DNA of 64,000 bases from Fretibacterium fastidiosum (lineage in GTDB: Bacteria > Synergistota > Synergistia > Synergistales > Aminobacteriaceae), in NCBI RefSeq assembly GCF_964642095.1, contig NZ_OZ209244.1, positions 62,001-126,000 of the forward strand, given 5' to 3'. A program made the position numbers and the translations under genes. Position 1 is the first letter of the stretch; each line of letters starts with the position of its first letter. Below are positions 31,813-40,130 of the stretch, one piece after another. The notes below the pieces were generated by a model that made no database searches, had not been told where the DNA came from, and saw only the letters and a program-made list of their open reading frames with translations.

Positions 31813-31947
31813 TTGAAGAACGGCTTGGATTTATGGAGCTTGCCATTCCCTGACCGTGGCGTCGAACTGGCGCTGAACGCAGCGATAGAGTCGGCCCGGG
31901 CGGGAGAGGCCGGGAAGGTGAAGACCATCACCCGGTTCAAGTATTAA
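31813..31947 (+). pseudogene. Short remnant resembling a chemoreceptor signalling hairpin
   Basis: The frame ending at 31947 reads ELALNAAIESARAGEAGK, close to the hairpin tip of methyl-accepting chemotaxis proteins (LALNAAIEAARAGE), then VKTITRFKY and stop. The rest of such a protein is absent. It may be the 3' end of a lost receptor gene. The match is short, so this is tentative. Confidence 0.35.
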
Positions 31948-31958
31948 CCGTAAATTCC

Positions 31959-32008
31959 TCCCCCTCGGAGGCTGGTGTCTCTGCACCGACCTCCGGGGGG
32001 GGCTTTTT
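31959..32008 (+). terminator. Intrinsic terminator after pcp and the remnant
   Basis: CCCCCTCGGAG pairs with CTCCGGGGGGG across a 20-base loop, followed by TTTTT at 32004..32008 on the plus strand. It lies 11 bp past the stop of the receptor-like remnant. Confidence 0.7.
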
Positions 32009-32267
32009 GTTGCCCTTTGACATGGATGCCCGGAGCTCGCCCGGCCCGATTCGCTGTCCCGCTACGTCGTGGGGGCCACGCAAAACCCCGCGGATTGACG
32101 CTCAGCCACAATCCACAAGACACAACGCCCACTCGGACGATAGCGCGCTGCCATTGTGCAAATCAAACGAACTTCCACGTTGTCAAAACTCAATGGACAC
32201 ATCGAAAAAGCGCACCCAGGCTGCCCTTGGTGCGTTTTGATCCAACGCTTCCAGGCTTTTTCATTCC
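32009..32267. other. Gene-free interval before the adh promoter
   Basis: I see no convincing gene, RNA or repeat in this stretch. Short open frames have no ribosome site and no recognisable product. Confidence 0.4.
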
Positions 32268-32295
32268 TTGACGCACCTCGATTGCATAGTAAAAT
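32268..32295 (+). promoter_or_regulatory. Promoter of adh
   Basis: TTGACG (32268..32273) and TAAAAT (32290..32295) are spaced by 16 bp, about 144 bp upstream of the adh start. The region after the -10 is A/T-rich, unlike the surroundings. Confidence 0.6.
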
Positions 32296-32438
32296 AGTTT
32301 TCATTAAAAAAATAAGCTTTATCGGTCACAGGCTCCGAAACAGAAATGCGGTTCCCCGAGCGGAGGCTGAGGTCATTTTATCGAACCTCAGGCACTTTGG
32401 TTTTGCGTTTCAAAATTCATCTTGAGGAGGGAAAATTG

Positions 32439-33494
32439 ATGAAAGGTTTTGCAATGCTCAAGATCGGCAGCGTGGGGTGGATCGAAAAGGACCGTCCGAA
32501 GTGCGGCCCTATGGACGCGATCTGCCGCCCTCTGGCTCTTGCGCCGTGCACCTCGGACGTCCACACCGTTTGGGAGGGCGCCGTCGGAGAGCGTCACAAC
32601 ATGATCCTGGGGCATGAGGGCACCGGTGAGATCGTGGAGGTCGGAGAGCTGGTCAAGGACTTCAAGCCGGGAGACAAGGTCATCGTCCCCGCCATCACTC
32701 CGGACTGGAACTCTCTGGAGGCCCAGGGCGGCTACTCCATGCACTCGCACGGTATGCTCAACGGCTGGAAGTTCTCCAACGTCAAGGACGGTCTGTTCGG
32801 CGAGTTCTTCCACGTCAACGATCCGGACGGCAACCTGGCGCTCCTCCCGGAAAACATCGACCTCAAGGTGGCCCCCATGCTCTCGGATATGGTGCCCACG
32901 GGGTTTCATGGCGCAGAGCTCGCCGACGTTCAATATGGAGATGAGGTCCTGGTCATCGGGATCGGTCCGGTCGGCCTGATGGCCGTGGCGGGAGCGAACC
33001 TGCGCGGGGCCTCGCGCATCTATGCCGTTGGGACCCGTCCCGTGTGCATCGAGGCCGCCAAGTTCTACGGGGCCACGGACTTCATCGACTACAAGGGAGG
33101 GACGATCAGCGAACAGGCGCTCAGGCTGACCAAGGGCAGAGGCGTGGACAAGGTCATCATCGCAGGCGGGACCGTCGATACCTTCGCGGAAGCGGTCAAG
33201 TCGCTGAAGGCGGGCGGCAGGATCGGGAACGTGAACTACCTGGGATCGGGCGCGACGATCGACATCCCGCGCGTGGAGTGGGGCGTCGGCATGGGGCACA
33301 AGGCGATCAACGGCGGACTGATGCCGGGAGGCCGGCTTAGAATGGAGAAGCTGTCCCGCCTGGTATCGGTCGGCAAGCTGGACCTCTCCCCGTTGATCAC
33401 CCACCCCTTCAAGGGCTTCGAGCACATCGAAGAAGCGCTCTATCTGATGAAGGAGAAGCCGAAGGACCTGATCAAGCCGGTCGTCCTGCTCTGA
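32439..33494 (+). CDS. adh: NADP-dependent zinc secondary alcohol dehydrogenase
   Basis: The 351-residue medium-chain dehydrogenase closely resembles the Clostridium beijerinckii/Thermoanaerobacter secondary ADH along its whole length (MKGFAMLKIGSVGWIEKDRP; LRGASRIYAVGTRPVCIEAA; KPKDLIKPVVLL at the end). The active-site zinc ligands C37, H59 and E60 (and probably the aspartate in MLSDMVPTGFHG) are present. The coenzyme loop VGTRP plus the downstream tyrosine indicate NADP(H). It interconverts ketones or aldehydes and secondary alcohols. GAGGAGGG precedes the ATG at 32439; the frame extends upstream without homology. Confidence 0.93.
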   Translation: MKGFAMLKIGSVGWIEKDRPKCGPMDAICRPLALAPCTSDVHTVWEGAVGERHNMILGHEGTGEIVEVGELVKDFKPGDKVIVPAITPDWNSLEAQGGYSMHSHGMLNGWKFSNVKDGLFGEFFHVNDPDGNLALLPENIDLKVAPMLSDMVPTGFHGAELADVQYGDEVLVIGIGPVGLMAVAGANLRGASRIYAVGTRPVCIEAAKFYGATDFIDYKGGTISEQALRLTKGRGVDKVIIAGGTVDTFAEAVKSLKAGGRIGNVNYLGSGATIDIPRVEWGVGMGHKAINGGLMPGGRLRMEKLSRLVSVGKLDLSPLITHPFKGFEHIEEALYLMKEKPKDLIKPVVLL

Positions 33495-33566
33495 CCGGAC
33501 TCTCACGCCGCACCGGAAGGCTCTTTGCGCTTTTCCATGCGGGGCAGGACGGGTCGGCCATCTTTA

Positions 33567-33727
33567 ATACCAATTTGCGTCTAAAGGGCAAGAAAGGCCC
33601 CCCTGCAAGGGGGGCTGCCCCGAAGGGGCTGGGGGGTGTTGAGCCTGAGAAACAACCCCTCCGGTTCGCTAACGCGAACCACCTCCCCTTTCAGGGGAGG
33701 CAATCCATATTAAACGCGAATTGGTAT
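33567..33727. repeat. Family A dispersed repeat, copy 3 (internally deleted)
   Basis: A 161 bp element keeps both termini (ATACCAATTTGCGTCTAAAG and AAACGCGAATTGGTAT) but lacks most of the interior of copies 1 and 2. It lies between adh and the GTPase gene, and TA flanks both ends. It shows that family A moves, or is lost, as a non-coding unit with intact ends. Confidence 0.85.
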
Positions 33728-33825
33728 TATGATGCGCAAAACTCCCAGGAATTTGACGAAGAGGGGCGGCCGTCCTGCGGCCGCCCCCTTGCGACAAACA
33801 CCACAGCCACTTCAGGAGGTCGTTT

Positions 33826-34728
33826 ATGAAAGTATTGGTGATATCCGGTTTTCTCGGTGCTGGAAAAACCCGCTTCATCAAGGAGTTGGTGCGTCGCACC
33901 CGAAGGAATTTCGTCGTTCTGGAGAACGAATACGCCGACATCGGCGTGGACGGCGGACGGCTGAAGGAGGACGTCTCGGTCTGGGAGCTGACGGAGGGGT
34001 GCATCTGCTGTTCCGTCAAGTCCGACTTCGCAGCGTCCGTCCTGACGATCTCCAACACGTTGGCCCCGGAATTTCTAGTCGTCGAGCCGACCGGGGTCGG
34101 CCTGCTGAGCGCCGTCCTGGAGAATATCGGCAGGATCGCCTATGAGCGCATCGAGGTCCTGAGCCCCGTCGCCCTGGTGGACATCCACTGCTTCGACGAG
34201 TACCTGAAAACGTTCGATGCCTTTTACGCCGACCAGATCCGAAATGCGGGAACGCTCTTGATCTCCAAGGCCGAGAACTCCCCTCCGGAGCGCGTTGCCG
34301 CCGTCGCGGCGGAGCTGCGCGGGCTGAACACGGAGGCGGACATCCCTCAGCGGCACTATTCCGAACAGCCCCAGGAGTGGTGGGAGGCGCTTCTCTCAAA
34401 ACCCCGCGCCGGAGAACGCGCCTTCACCGACCTGGAGGGTCACCCGGAGTTGAGCCAGGTTGGGTATTCCGGGTTCACCGTCAACACCATGAACGAATTT
34501 CTGCTGAAGCTCCAGCTTCTGATGCGCGGCAACCTGGGCAGGGTCTATCGGGCCAAGGGCTGTTTCTCCGTCCAGGGACAATGGGCCTCTTTCGACCTCG
34601 TCAAGGACCGCTACGCCATCGAGCCATGCGCCCCTTCCGAGGAGTCGAAGATGGTGATCATCGGCGCGGACCTGAACGAAAAATACCTGCACAAACTCTT
34701 TGTGCAAAACGAGCGGCTGTTCCAGTAA
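33826..34728 (+). CDS. CobW/G3E-family GTPase (metallochaperone-like)
   Basis: The 300-residue protein has P-loop GFLGAGKT (residues 8-15), VLENEYADIGVDG, the metal-binding GCICCS (cysteines 59, 61 and 62) and a CobW C-terminal domain. G3E GTPases deliver metals or cofactors (cobalt, nickel, zinc) to enzymes. The partner is not evident: adh (a zinc enzyme) is upstream, but a repeat separates the two. CAGGAGG precedes the ATG. Confidence 0.85.
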   Translation: MKVLVISGFLGAGKTRFIKELVRRTRRNFVVLENEYADIGVDGGRLKEDVSVWELTEGCICCSVKSDFAASVLTISNTLAPEFLVVEPTGVGLLSAVLENIGRIAYERIEVLSPVALVDIHCFDEYLKTFDAFYADQIRNAGTLLISKAENSPPERVAAVAAELRGLNTEADIPQRHYSEQPQEWWEALLSKPRAGERAFTDLEGHPELSQVGYSGFTVNTMNEFLLKLQLLMRGNLGRVYRAKGCFSVQGQWASFDLVKDRYAIEPCAPSEESKMVIIGADLNEKYLHKLFVQNERLFQ

Positions 34729-34745
34729 AGGCAAACTGCCGCCTG

Positions 34746-34890
34746 ATACCAATTTGCGTCTAAAGGGCAACAAAGGCCCCCCTGCAAGGGGGGCTGCCCC
34801 GAAGAGGCTGGGACTGACGGCCCGTGAGCGTCAGCGAACGGCTGCCGGAAGGCTCCCCGAAGTGGGGGACTGACGGCCCGTGAGCGTCAG
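34746..34890. repeat. Family A dispersed repeat, copy 4 (right end lost)
   Basis: It begins with the terminal ATACCAATTTGCGTCTAAAG and runs through the hairpin-rich interior. The unit ACTGACGGCCCGTGAGCGTC then occurs twice in tandem (34813 and 34869). It breaks off where oppF-derived sequence starts, so no right terminus is present. Confidence 0.8.
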
Positions 34891-34996
34891 CGAACGGCAG
34901 CCGCACTGAAAGTCGATCTTCTTTATCCCGGCACAGGCGGTGGGCGTCCAGCCCCTCGGCCACGATGTCCCCGACGGTCATCCGGGGGTTCAGGGA
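34891..34996 (+). pseudogene. Two fused fragments copied from the oppF gene at 37057..38049
   Basis: Bases 34895..34917 match 37178..37200 and 34918..34996 match 37659..37737 with one mismatch each, so two oppF pieces are joined with about 460 bp between them lost. They sit in the same orientation as the source on this strand and lie between a truncated family A repeat and a family B repeat. GAACGGC(A/T)GCCG is shared between the repeat and the oppF piece at the left junction. Confidence 0.8.
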
Positions 34997-35213
34997 TTAA
35001 ATCAGTGTTTCCTTAGAAAACACTGATTAAGTCGTTGAGAACTGTCAACCGTATGGGCTCCCTTCAGCGTATGAAACTTCATCAGGCCGCGCGAAGCGCG
35101 TGGGGCTTGGGGCGTAGCCCCATTTTAAAATTTTAGGGAAGCGCTGAAGGATACCCTTTATTGATGTTCCTTGATTGCTTTCAACAACTTTTGAAGATTA
35201 ATCAGCGCTTCCC
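34997..35213. repeat. Family B dispersed repeat, copy 2, with an extra terminus
   Basis: The element from 35016 to 35213 matches copy 1 over its length, including GCCGCGCGAAGCGCGTGGGG and the right end TTAATCAGCGCTTCC. An additional inverted terminus (TTAAATCAGTGTTTCCTTA) precedes it at 34997..35015, making a hairpin with the element's own left end. Confidence 0.8.
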
Positions 35214-35363
35214 TTATATTAGCGTTATAGTGGCGTTATCTTGGAGGCGTATTATAATGAAGACGTTCAAGATGTCTCGACCTGCGTCCGTATTGGCGTA
35301 TTCTTGAACGTGATGTGTTCTTGAATAGTGGTGTATTCTTGGGCTTGAATAGGAGATGGCACG

Positions 35364-37007
35364 ATGAAGACGATGCAGCTGAAGGGATTGCTTTTTTTTG
35401 TGCTGGCGTATGGGGTGCTGGCGTCGGCGGGGTGCGGAGGCGGAGACTCTGAGGAGCAGGGGATCTCGGGGCCCGCGCCCAACCCTTACCTCTCAGCTCC
35501 GCTCTATGGCACCACGCACTTTGACCCTGCCCAGAGCGACTCCACCCCCTACGGTCCCCCAAAGGGCTCCTTTACCATTGACCCAGTGCGGCAGCCCATC
35601 TCCTATGGCGGACCGGTTAACATCATCACCCTGGCCTCCACTTCTCCCCGCTTCATGTGGGGCGTGGGGAGCGACCGCGTCGCCTACATCAACGCCGCCG
35701 AAAAGCAGTGGGCAGAGGTGGCTCGGCTCGACGCCCCGGCCTACCTCTCTCCGGACATGGGTCCCGTGGCGCCGGGGGCGCACAAGACCATCGGGGAGAT
35801 GAGCTTTGAGGGCAAGACCTCCCGGGACATACACCAGGTTTTCGTGACGAACTACGGCGCGAAATACAACGCCCGGCTGGCCAACGGCGTCTACTCTGTG
35901 GTGGACAAGGACAATGTCCTCTACGCCACCTACGGTTACGGCGTCTACGCTTTCGCTCTAAAGGACGCCGCAAATCCCGCGGCGGGCATCGAGGTGCGCC
36001 ACAGCATCGCAGACGCGGCGGACGCCATCCAGGGAGCCGGGGCCAGAGCGGTGCTTTATGGCCTGAATATGACCTACGACGGACACATCATCCTCAACTT
36101 CGAGAATGGCGTCTCCGTGCTGAATCGCACCCTGGACGCAGCCTCCGCCCAGACGATCCTCTTCCCCGGAGAGCACACCAGCAACTCCCTGGCCGTGGAC
36201 GAGAAGGGAGGCATCTACGTGGTGACCAACAAGAGGATGCACAAACTGGTGTGGACCGGAAGCCGGCTCTCGGACGCAGAGGCCGACGGCGCTTGGTCTT
36301 CCCCCTACGACGCCCCGGAGGACGCTGTTCCTCCCATCGTAAAGTTTGAGCCCGGTTCCGGCTCCACGCCGACGCTGATGGGGTTCGGCAAGAACGCCGA
36401 CAGGCTGGTGGTCATCACCGACGGCTCTCGGAGGATGAATCTGGTGGCCTTCTGGCGCGACGAGATACCCCAGGACTTCGTGCAGCAGGACGGCACTCAG
36501 TCACGCCGGATCGCCGGTCAGATCCCTGTGACTTGCGGCTACAGCCAGCTCCCTACGTGGATTCAGTCCGAGCAGTCCGTGGTGGTCAGCGGCTACGGCG
36601 CCTTTGTGGTCAACAACCTGCCCCTGGAGTCCGACACCATGGCGCGGCTGCCCAAGATTTTGGGCGCAGCCACCCTGGGCCCCGTGTATCCCTCTTCCCG
36701 GGGGGTAGAGCGCTTCCGCTGGGACCCGAAGGAACATCGCTGGGCGTCAGTCTGGAGACGATCCGACGTATCCTCCACCAGCATGATCCCCGTCCACTGT
36801 CGGAACGGCAACATGGCCTTGGTCAGCGGCTACGGAGCGCAGGGCTGGGAGCTCACGGGCATGGACTGGGACACCGGCGCCACCGTGCACCGCACGATCT
36901 TCGGCAAGAGCAACTATGGCAACGGCGCCTACGCCATCCTGCAGTTTCTGCCCAACGGGGACCTGCTCTTCAACAGCCTGGTGGGCCCCTACCGTGTGAG
37001 CTACTGA
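35364..37007 (+). CDS. Predicted lipoprotein, beta-propeller-like, function unknown
   Basis: The 547-residue protein has a lipoprotein signal (LLFFVLAYGVLASAGC, cysteine about residue 24) followed by a glycine/acid linker. The rest is rich in short beta-like segments with recurring aromatic-glycine turns (YGLNMTYDGHIILNFENG, AVDEKGGIYVVTNKRMHKL, GNMALVSGYGAQGWELTG), suggesting a beta-propeller exported and anchored to a membrane. A TATAAT is at 35253..35258. The neighbours are repeats and the end of an opp operon. I do not recognise the family; PQQ- or SMP-30-like propellers are possible. Confidence 0.6.
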   Translation: MKTMQLKGLLFFVLAYGVLASAGCGGGDSEEQGISGPAPNPYLSAPLYGTTHFDPAQSDSTPYGPPKGSFTIDPVRQPISYGGPVNIITLASTSPRFMWGVGSDRVAYINAAEKQWAEVARLDAPAYLSPDMGPVAPGAHKTIGEMSFEGKTSRDIHQVFVTNYGAKYNARLANGVYSVVDKDNVLYATYGYGVYAFALKDAANPAAGIEVRHSIADAADAIQGAGARAVLYGLNMTYDGHIILNFENGVSVLNRTLDAASAQTILFPGEHTSNSLAVDEKGGIYVVTNKRMHKLVWTGSRLSDAEADGAWSSPYDAPEDAVPPIVKFEPGSGSTPTLMGFGKNADRLVVITDGSRRMNLVAFWRDEIPQDFVQQDGTQSRRIAGQIPVTCGYSQLPTWIQSEQSVVVSGYGAFVVNNLPLESDTMARLPKILGAATLGPVYPSSRGVERFRWDPKEHRWASVWRRSDVSSTSMIPVHCRNGNMALVSGYGAQGWELTGMDWDTGATVHRTIFGKSNYGNGAYAILQFLPNGDLLFNSLVGPYRVSY

Positions 37008-37029
37008 CTTTCGAAGGTCCTGAAGACCA

Positions 37030-37057
37030 GGGAGCGCTGATTTAATCAGTGCTTCCC
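37030..37057. repeat. Minimal family B hairpin between the lipoprotein and oppF
   Basis: GGGAGCGCTGATT and TAATCAGTGCTTCCC face each other with almost no interior, as if only the two termini of a family B element remained. It lies just beyond two convergent genes and could act as a shared transcription stop, though no T-run is present. Confidence 0.6.
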
Positions 37058-38049
37058 TAATATCCTGCGAAGGGCTCCTCCCTGTGGCACGCCACGAGGT
37101 GGCCCGGCGACACCTCGCGGAGCTCGGGCCGAAACTGCCGGCACCGTTCCTCGGCCTGCGGACAGCGCGGGGCGAAACGGCAGCCGCATTGAAAGTCGAT
37201 GGGGCTCCCCACCTCTCCCTTCAGGCGCACTCGACGGGCGTTCATGGGGTTGTCCGGGTCCACGTCCGGGATGGAGGACAGCAGGGCCCTTGTGTACGGG
37301 TGAAGGGGCTCTCCGTAGAGCCGGTCCGTTTCGGCCAGCTCCACCAGCGCTCCAAGGTACAGGACCCCGACGCGGTCCGAGATGTGGCGCACCACGGCCA
37401 GGTCGTGGGCGATGAAGAGGGACGTCAGCCCCAGGTCCTCCCGCAGGTCCACCAGGAGGTTGACGATCTGGGCCTGGATGGAGACGTCCAGCGCCGAGAT
37501 CGGCTCGTCGCAGACCAGAAACTCCGGCTCTACGGCCAGAGCCCGCGCGATGCCGATGCGCTGGCACTGCCCCCCGGAGAACTCGTGGGGGTAGCGGGAG
37601 CGAAACTCCGGCCTCAGCCCCATCCGCGTGAGGAGGCGGCAGACCCGCTCCTCGCGCTCTTCTTTGTCCCGGCACAGGCGGTGGGCGTCCAGCCCCTCGG
37701 CCACGATGTCCCCGACGGTCATCCGGGGGTTCAGGGAGGCGTAGGGGTTCTGCAGCACGATCTGCGCCCGCTTCTTGAAGCGCAGCCGATCGGCTCCCCT
37801 TGCGGCGTGGACGTCCAGCCCGTCGAAGAGCACGGAGCCGGACGTCGCGGGGTGCAGCCCCAGGACCGTTCGGCCCAGCGTACTCTTGCCGCACCCGGAC
37901 TCCCCGACGAGCCCCAGGGTCTCCCCGCGGAAGACCTCAAAACTGACGTCGTCCACCGCTTTGAGAGTCCGTCCTCCGGGCAGCCGGAAGTACCGGCAGA
38001 GGCGCTCCACGCGCAGCAGCGGGACGCGCCCCCGGGTCGTCTGTGTCAT
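37057..38049 (-). CDS. oppF: Oligopeptide ABC importer ATP-binding protein, OppF type (second operon)
   Basis: The 330-residue ATPase has Walker A GESGCGKST, signature FSGGQCQRIGIARAL and Walker B FLVCDEPISALDVSIQ. The C-terminal Opp domain reads FQCGCRFAPRCPQAEERC. The ATG at 38049 overlaps the oppD stop (ATGA); the longer frame lies inside oppD. Two pieces of this gene are copied at 34895..34996. Confidence 0.9.
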   Translation of the reverse strand: MTQTTRGRVPLLRVERLCRYFRLPGGRTLKAVDDVSFEVFRGETLGLVGESGCGKSTLGRTVLGLHPATSGSVLFDGLDVHAARGADRLRFKKRAQIVLQNPYASLNPRMTVGDIVAEGLDAHRLCRDKEEREERVCRLLTRMGLRPEFRSRYPHEFSGGQCQRIGIARALAVEPEFLVCDEPISALDVSIQAQIVNLLVDLREDLGLTSLFIAHDLAVVRHISDRVGVLYLGALVELAETDRLYGEPLHPYTRALLSSIPDVDPDNPMNARRVRLKGEVGSPIDFQCGCRFAPRCPQAEERCRQFRPELREVSPGHLVACHREEPFAGY

Positions 38050-39170
38050 GCCGCCCCCTCCTTCCGTCCGGCCTTGGGACACCGTATCCCCTCCGGCACG
38101 GCGACGTGGGGCGCCATGGGATGGCGAAGCCAGCACCGCACCCGGTGCCCCGCCTCCAGAGCGGACCCCGAAGACGGAAGCAGAAACTCAGGCGGCGCAG
38201 CGCGGGTGCAGACCTCCATGCAGTAGTCGCAGCGCGGCGCGAAAGGACAGCCCCGCCGCCCGCCCGGCGCCTCCAGCAGGTCGGGCGGCGTCCCGGACAG
38301 GGAGTAGAGCGTGGAGCGGCCCGATCCTCCCGGACACGGCACGGAGCGCAGCAGCGCCCAGGTGTAGGGGTGGGCGGGCTTGCGGAGCAGCTCACGCTTG
38401 GGAGCGCTCTCCAGTATCTCGCCCGCGTACATCACCTGAATTCGGTCCCCGACCTCCGACGCGACGCCCAGGTCGTGGGTGACCAGCAGGACCGAGAGAT
38501 CGAATCTCCGCTGCAGCTCCCGGATCAGGTCCAGGATGTCGGCCTGGGTGGTCACGTCGAGGGCCGTCGTGGGCTCGTCCGCGATCAGGACGCGGGGCAT
38601 CCCGACCAGGGCCGAGGCGATCATGACGCGCTGGCGCATCCCGCCCGACAGCTCGTGAGGGTACTGTCTCACGCGCGTCTCCGGGCTGGATATCCCCACG
38701 GCGTGCAGCATCTCGAGCACCCGAAGCCGCCTCTCCGGGCCCCGCAGCTTCGTGTGGAGCAGCAGGGGCTCCTCCACCTGCTCGCCGATCGTCAGGGTCG
38801 GGTCCAGCGAGGTCGACGGGTCCTGAAAGACCATCGCCAGGCATCGGCCCCGGACGCGCTGCATCTCCCGCTCCGTCTTTCCCAGGAGGTCCTGCCCCAG
38901 GTAGAGGATGCGGGAGCTTTCCGGGACTTCGGCCACGTCGTCCGGCAGAAGGCGCATCAGGGCCCGCGCCGTCATGGACTTTCCGCAGCCCGACTCCCCC
39001 ACCGTCACCAGCGTCTCACCGGCGCGCAGGTCGAAGGAGACGCCCCGGACGACGTGGAGGCGCCCGTCGCGGACCTTCAGGTACACGTCCAGGTCCCGAA
39101 CCTCGATGACCTTTCCGTCCACGGCTCGCTCATCCATCTCGACCATCGTTTTTTCGTTTGCGCCGACCAC
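38046..39170 (-). CDS. oppD: Oligopeptide ABC importer ATP-binding protein, OppD type (second operon)
   Basis: The 374-residue ATPase has Walker A GESGCGKSMT, signature LSGGMRQRVMIASAL and Walker B VLIADEPTTALDVTTQ, with the cysteine-containing Opp C-terminus (GCPFAPRCDYCMEVC). The start is a GTG 3 bp after the oppC stop. An in-frame ATG 8 codons later (MVEMDERAV) is an alternative. Confidence 0.9.
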   Translation of the reverse strand: MVGANEKTMVEMDERAVDGKVIEVRDLDVYLKVRDGRLHVVRGVSFDLRAGETLVTVGESGCGKSMTARALMRLLPDDVAEVPESSRILYLGQDLLGKTEREMQRVRGRCLAMVFQDPSTSLDPTLTIGEQVEEPLLLHTKLRGPERRLRVLEMLHAVGISSPETRVRQYPHELSGGMRQRVMIASALVGMPRVLIADEPTTALDVTTQADILDLIRELQRRFDLSVLLVTHDLGVASEVGDRIQVMYAGEILESAPKRELLRKPAHPYTWALLRSVPCPGGSGRSTLYSLSGTPPDLLEAPGGRRGCPFAPRCDYCMEVCTRAAPPEFLLPSSGSALEAGHRVRCWLRHPMAPHVAVPEGIRCPKAGRKEGAA

Positions 39171-39173
39171 GGC

Positions 39174-40130
39174 TCAGTCCCTCGCGCGCGGGTCCAGCGC
39201 GTCGCGGAGCCCGTCGCCCAGCATCTGGAAGGAGAGCATGGTCAGGCTGATGAAGAGCGTGGGGAAGAAGAGCTGCCAGGGGTAGAAGAGCATCTGCTGC
39301 TGCGCGCCCGACGCCAGCGCGCCCCAGCTGGTCATGGGGGGCTGGATGCCCAACCCGATGTAGGACAGGAAGGCCTCACCAAAGATGAAGAGGGGGATGT
39401 CGAAGGTGACTGCCACGATCATGACGCCCATGATGTTGGGGATCAGGTGCTTCCAGAGTATCCGCCACGGCGAGGTCCCCAGGGCCCGGGCCGTCAGGAC
39501 AAACTCCTGCTCCCTGATCTGGAGGACCTGCCCCCGGACCAGGTAGGCCATATTGCACCAGCCCGTCAGGGTCATCGCGATCAGCAGGCTCGCCATCCCG
39601 CGGCCCAGGATCAGGGAGACCAGGACCGCCAGGACCAGGTAGGGGATGCTCGACAAGACGTCCGCCAGGCGCATCATCGCGTTGTCGACGGCACCGCCCA
39701 GTCCCGCGGCCACCCCGCCGTAGAGCAGGCCCACCAGGATGTCGATCAGCGCGCCGACCAGCGCGACGATCAGCGAGACCCGGCCCCCCACGGCAACGCG
39801 GGTGAAGAGGTCGCGCCCCATCTTGTCCGTGCCGAACCAGTGGGCCGCGGAGGGCCCCAGGTTCTTCTCGGCCATGTTCAGCGCCTCGTGCCCGTAGGGC
39901 GTCAGCGCCGGCCCCAGGACGCAGAGCGCCGCGACAAAGGCCAGGAGAGCAGCGGACAGGAGGGCTGCCCGGTTCCGCTTCAGCCGGCGCCAGGCGTCCT
40001 GCCAATAGTTCACGGAGGGCCTCGAGGCGAAGGGCGCCTCGTCGGGTCGTTCGACGAAGCGAAAGTCCTCCGGGCAGAACCCTTCGCCGTCCCCCGCCTC
40101 AGCGGGGCACCAGTTGGGACGCGGCTCCAT
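39174..40130 (-). CDS. oppC: Oligopeptide ABC importer permease, OppC type (second operon)
   Basis: The 318-residue permease has an OppC N-terminal segment before the first helix (ALLSAALLAFVAALCVLGPA), then HWFGTDKMGRDLFTR and the docking loop FVLTARALGTSPWRILWKH. The ATG at 40130 overlaps the oppB stop (ATGA). The open frame extends to 40748, but that part is inside oppB. Confidence 0.9.
   Translation of the reverse strand: MEPRPNWCPAEAGDGEGFCPEDFRFVERPDEAPFASRPSVNYWQDAWRRLKRNRAALLSAALLAFVAALCVLGPALTPYGHEALNMAEKNLGPSAAHWFGTDKMGRDLFTRVAVGGRVSLIVALVGALIDILVGLLYGGVAAGLGGAVDNAMMRLADVLSSIPYLVLAVLVSLILGRGMASLLIAMTLTGWCNMAYLVRGQVLQIREQEFVLTARALGTSPWRILWKHLIPNIMGVMIVAVTFDIPLFIFGEAFLSYIGLGIQPPMTSWGALASGAQQQMLFYPWQLFFPTLFISLTMLSFQMLGDGLRDALDPRARD

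Noticed and set aside
32009..32438. Small genes between the pcp terminator and adh
   Set aside because: Open frames of about 80-100 codons on both strands have no ribosome site and no recognisable product. The stretch is better read as terminator, spacer and adh promoter.
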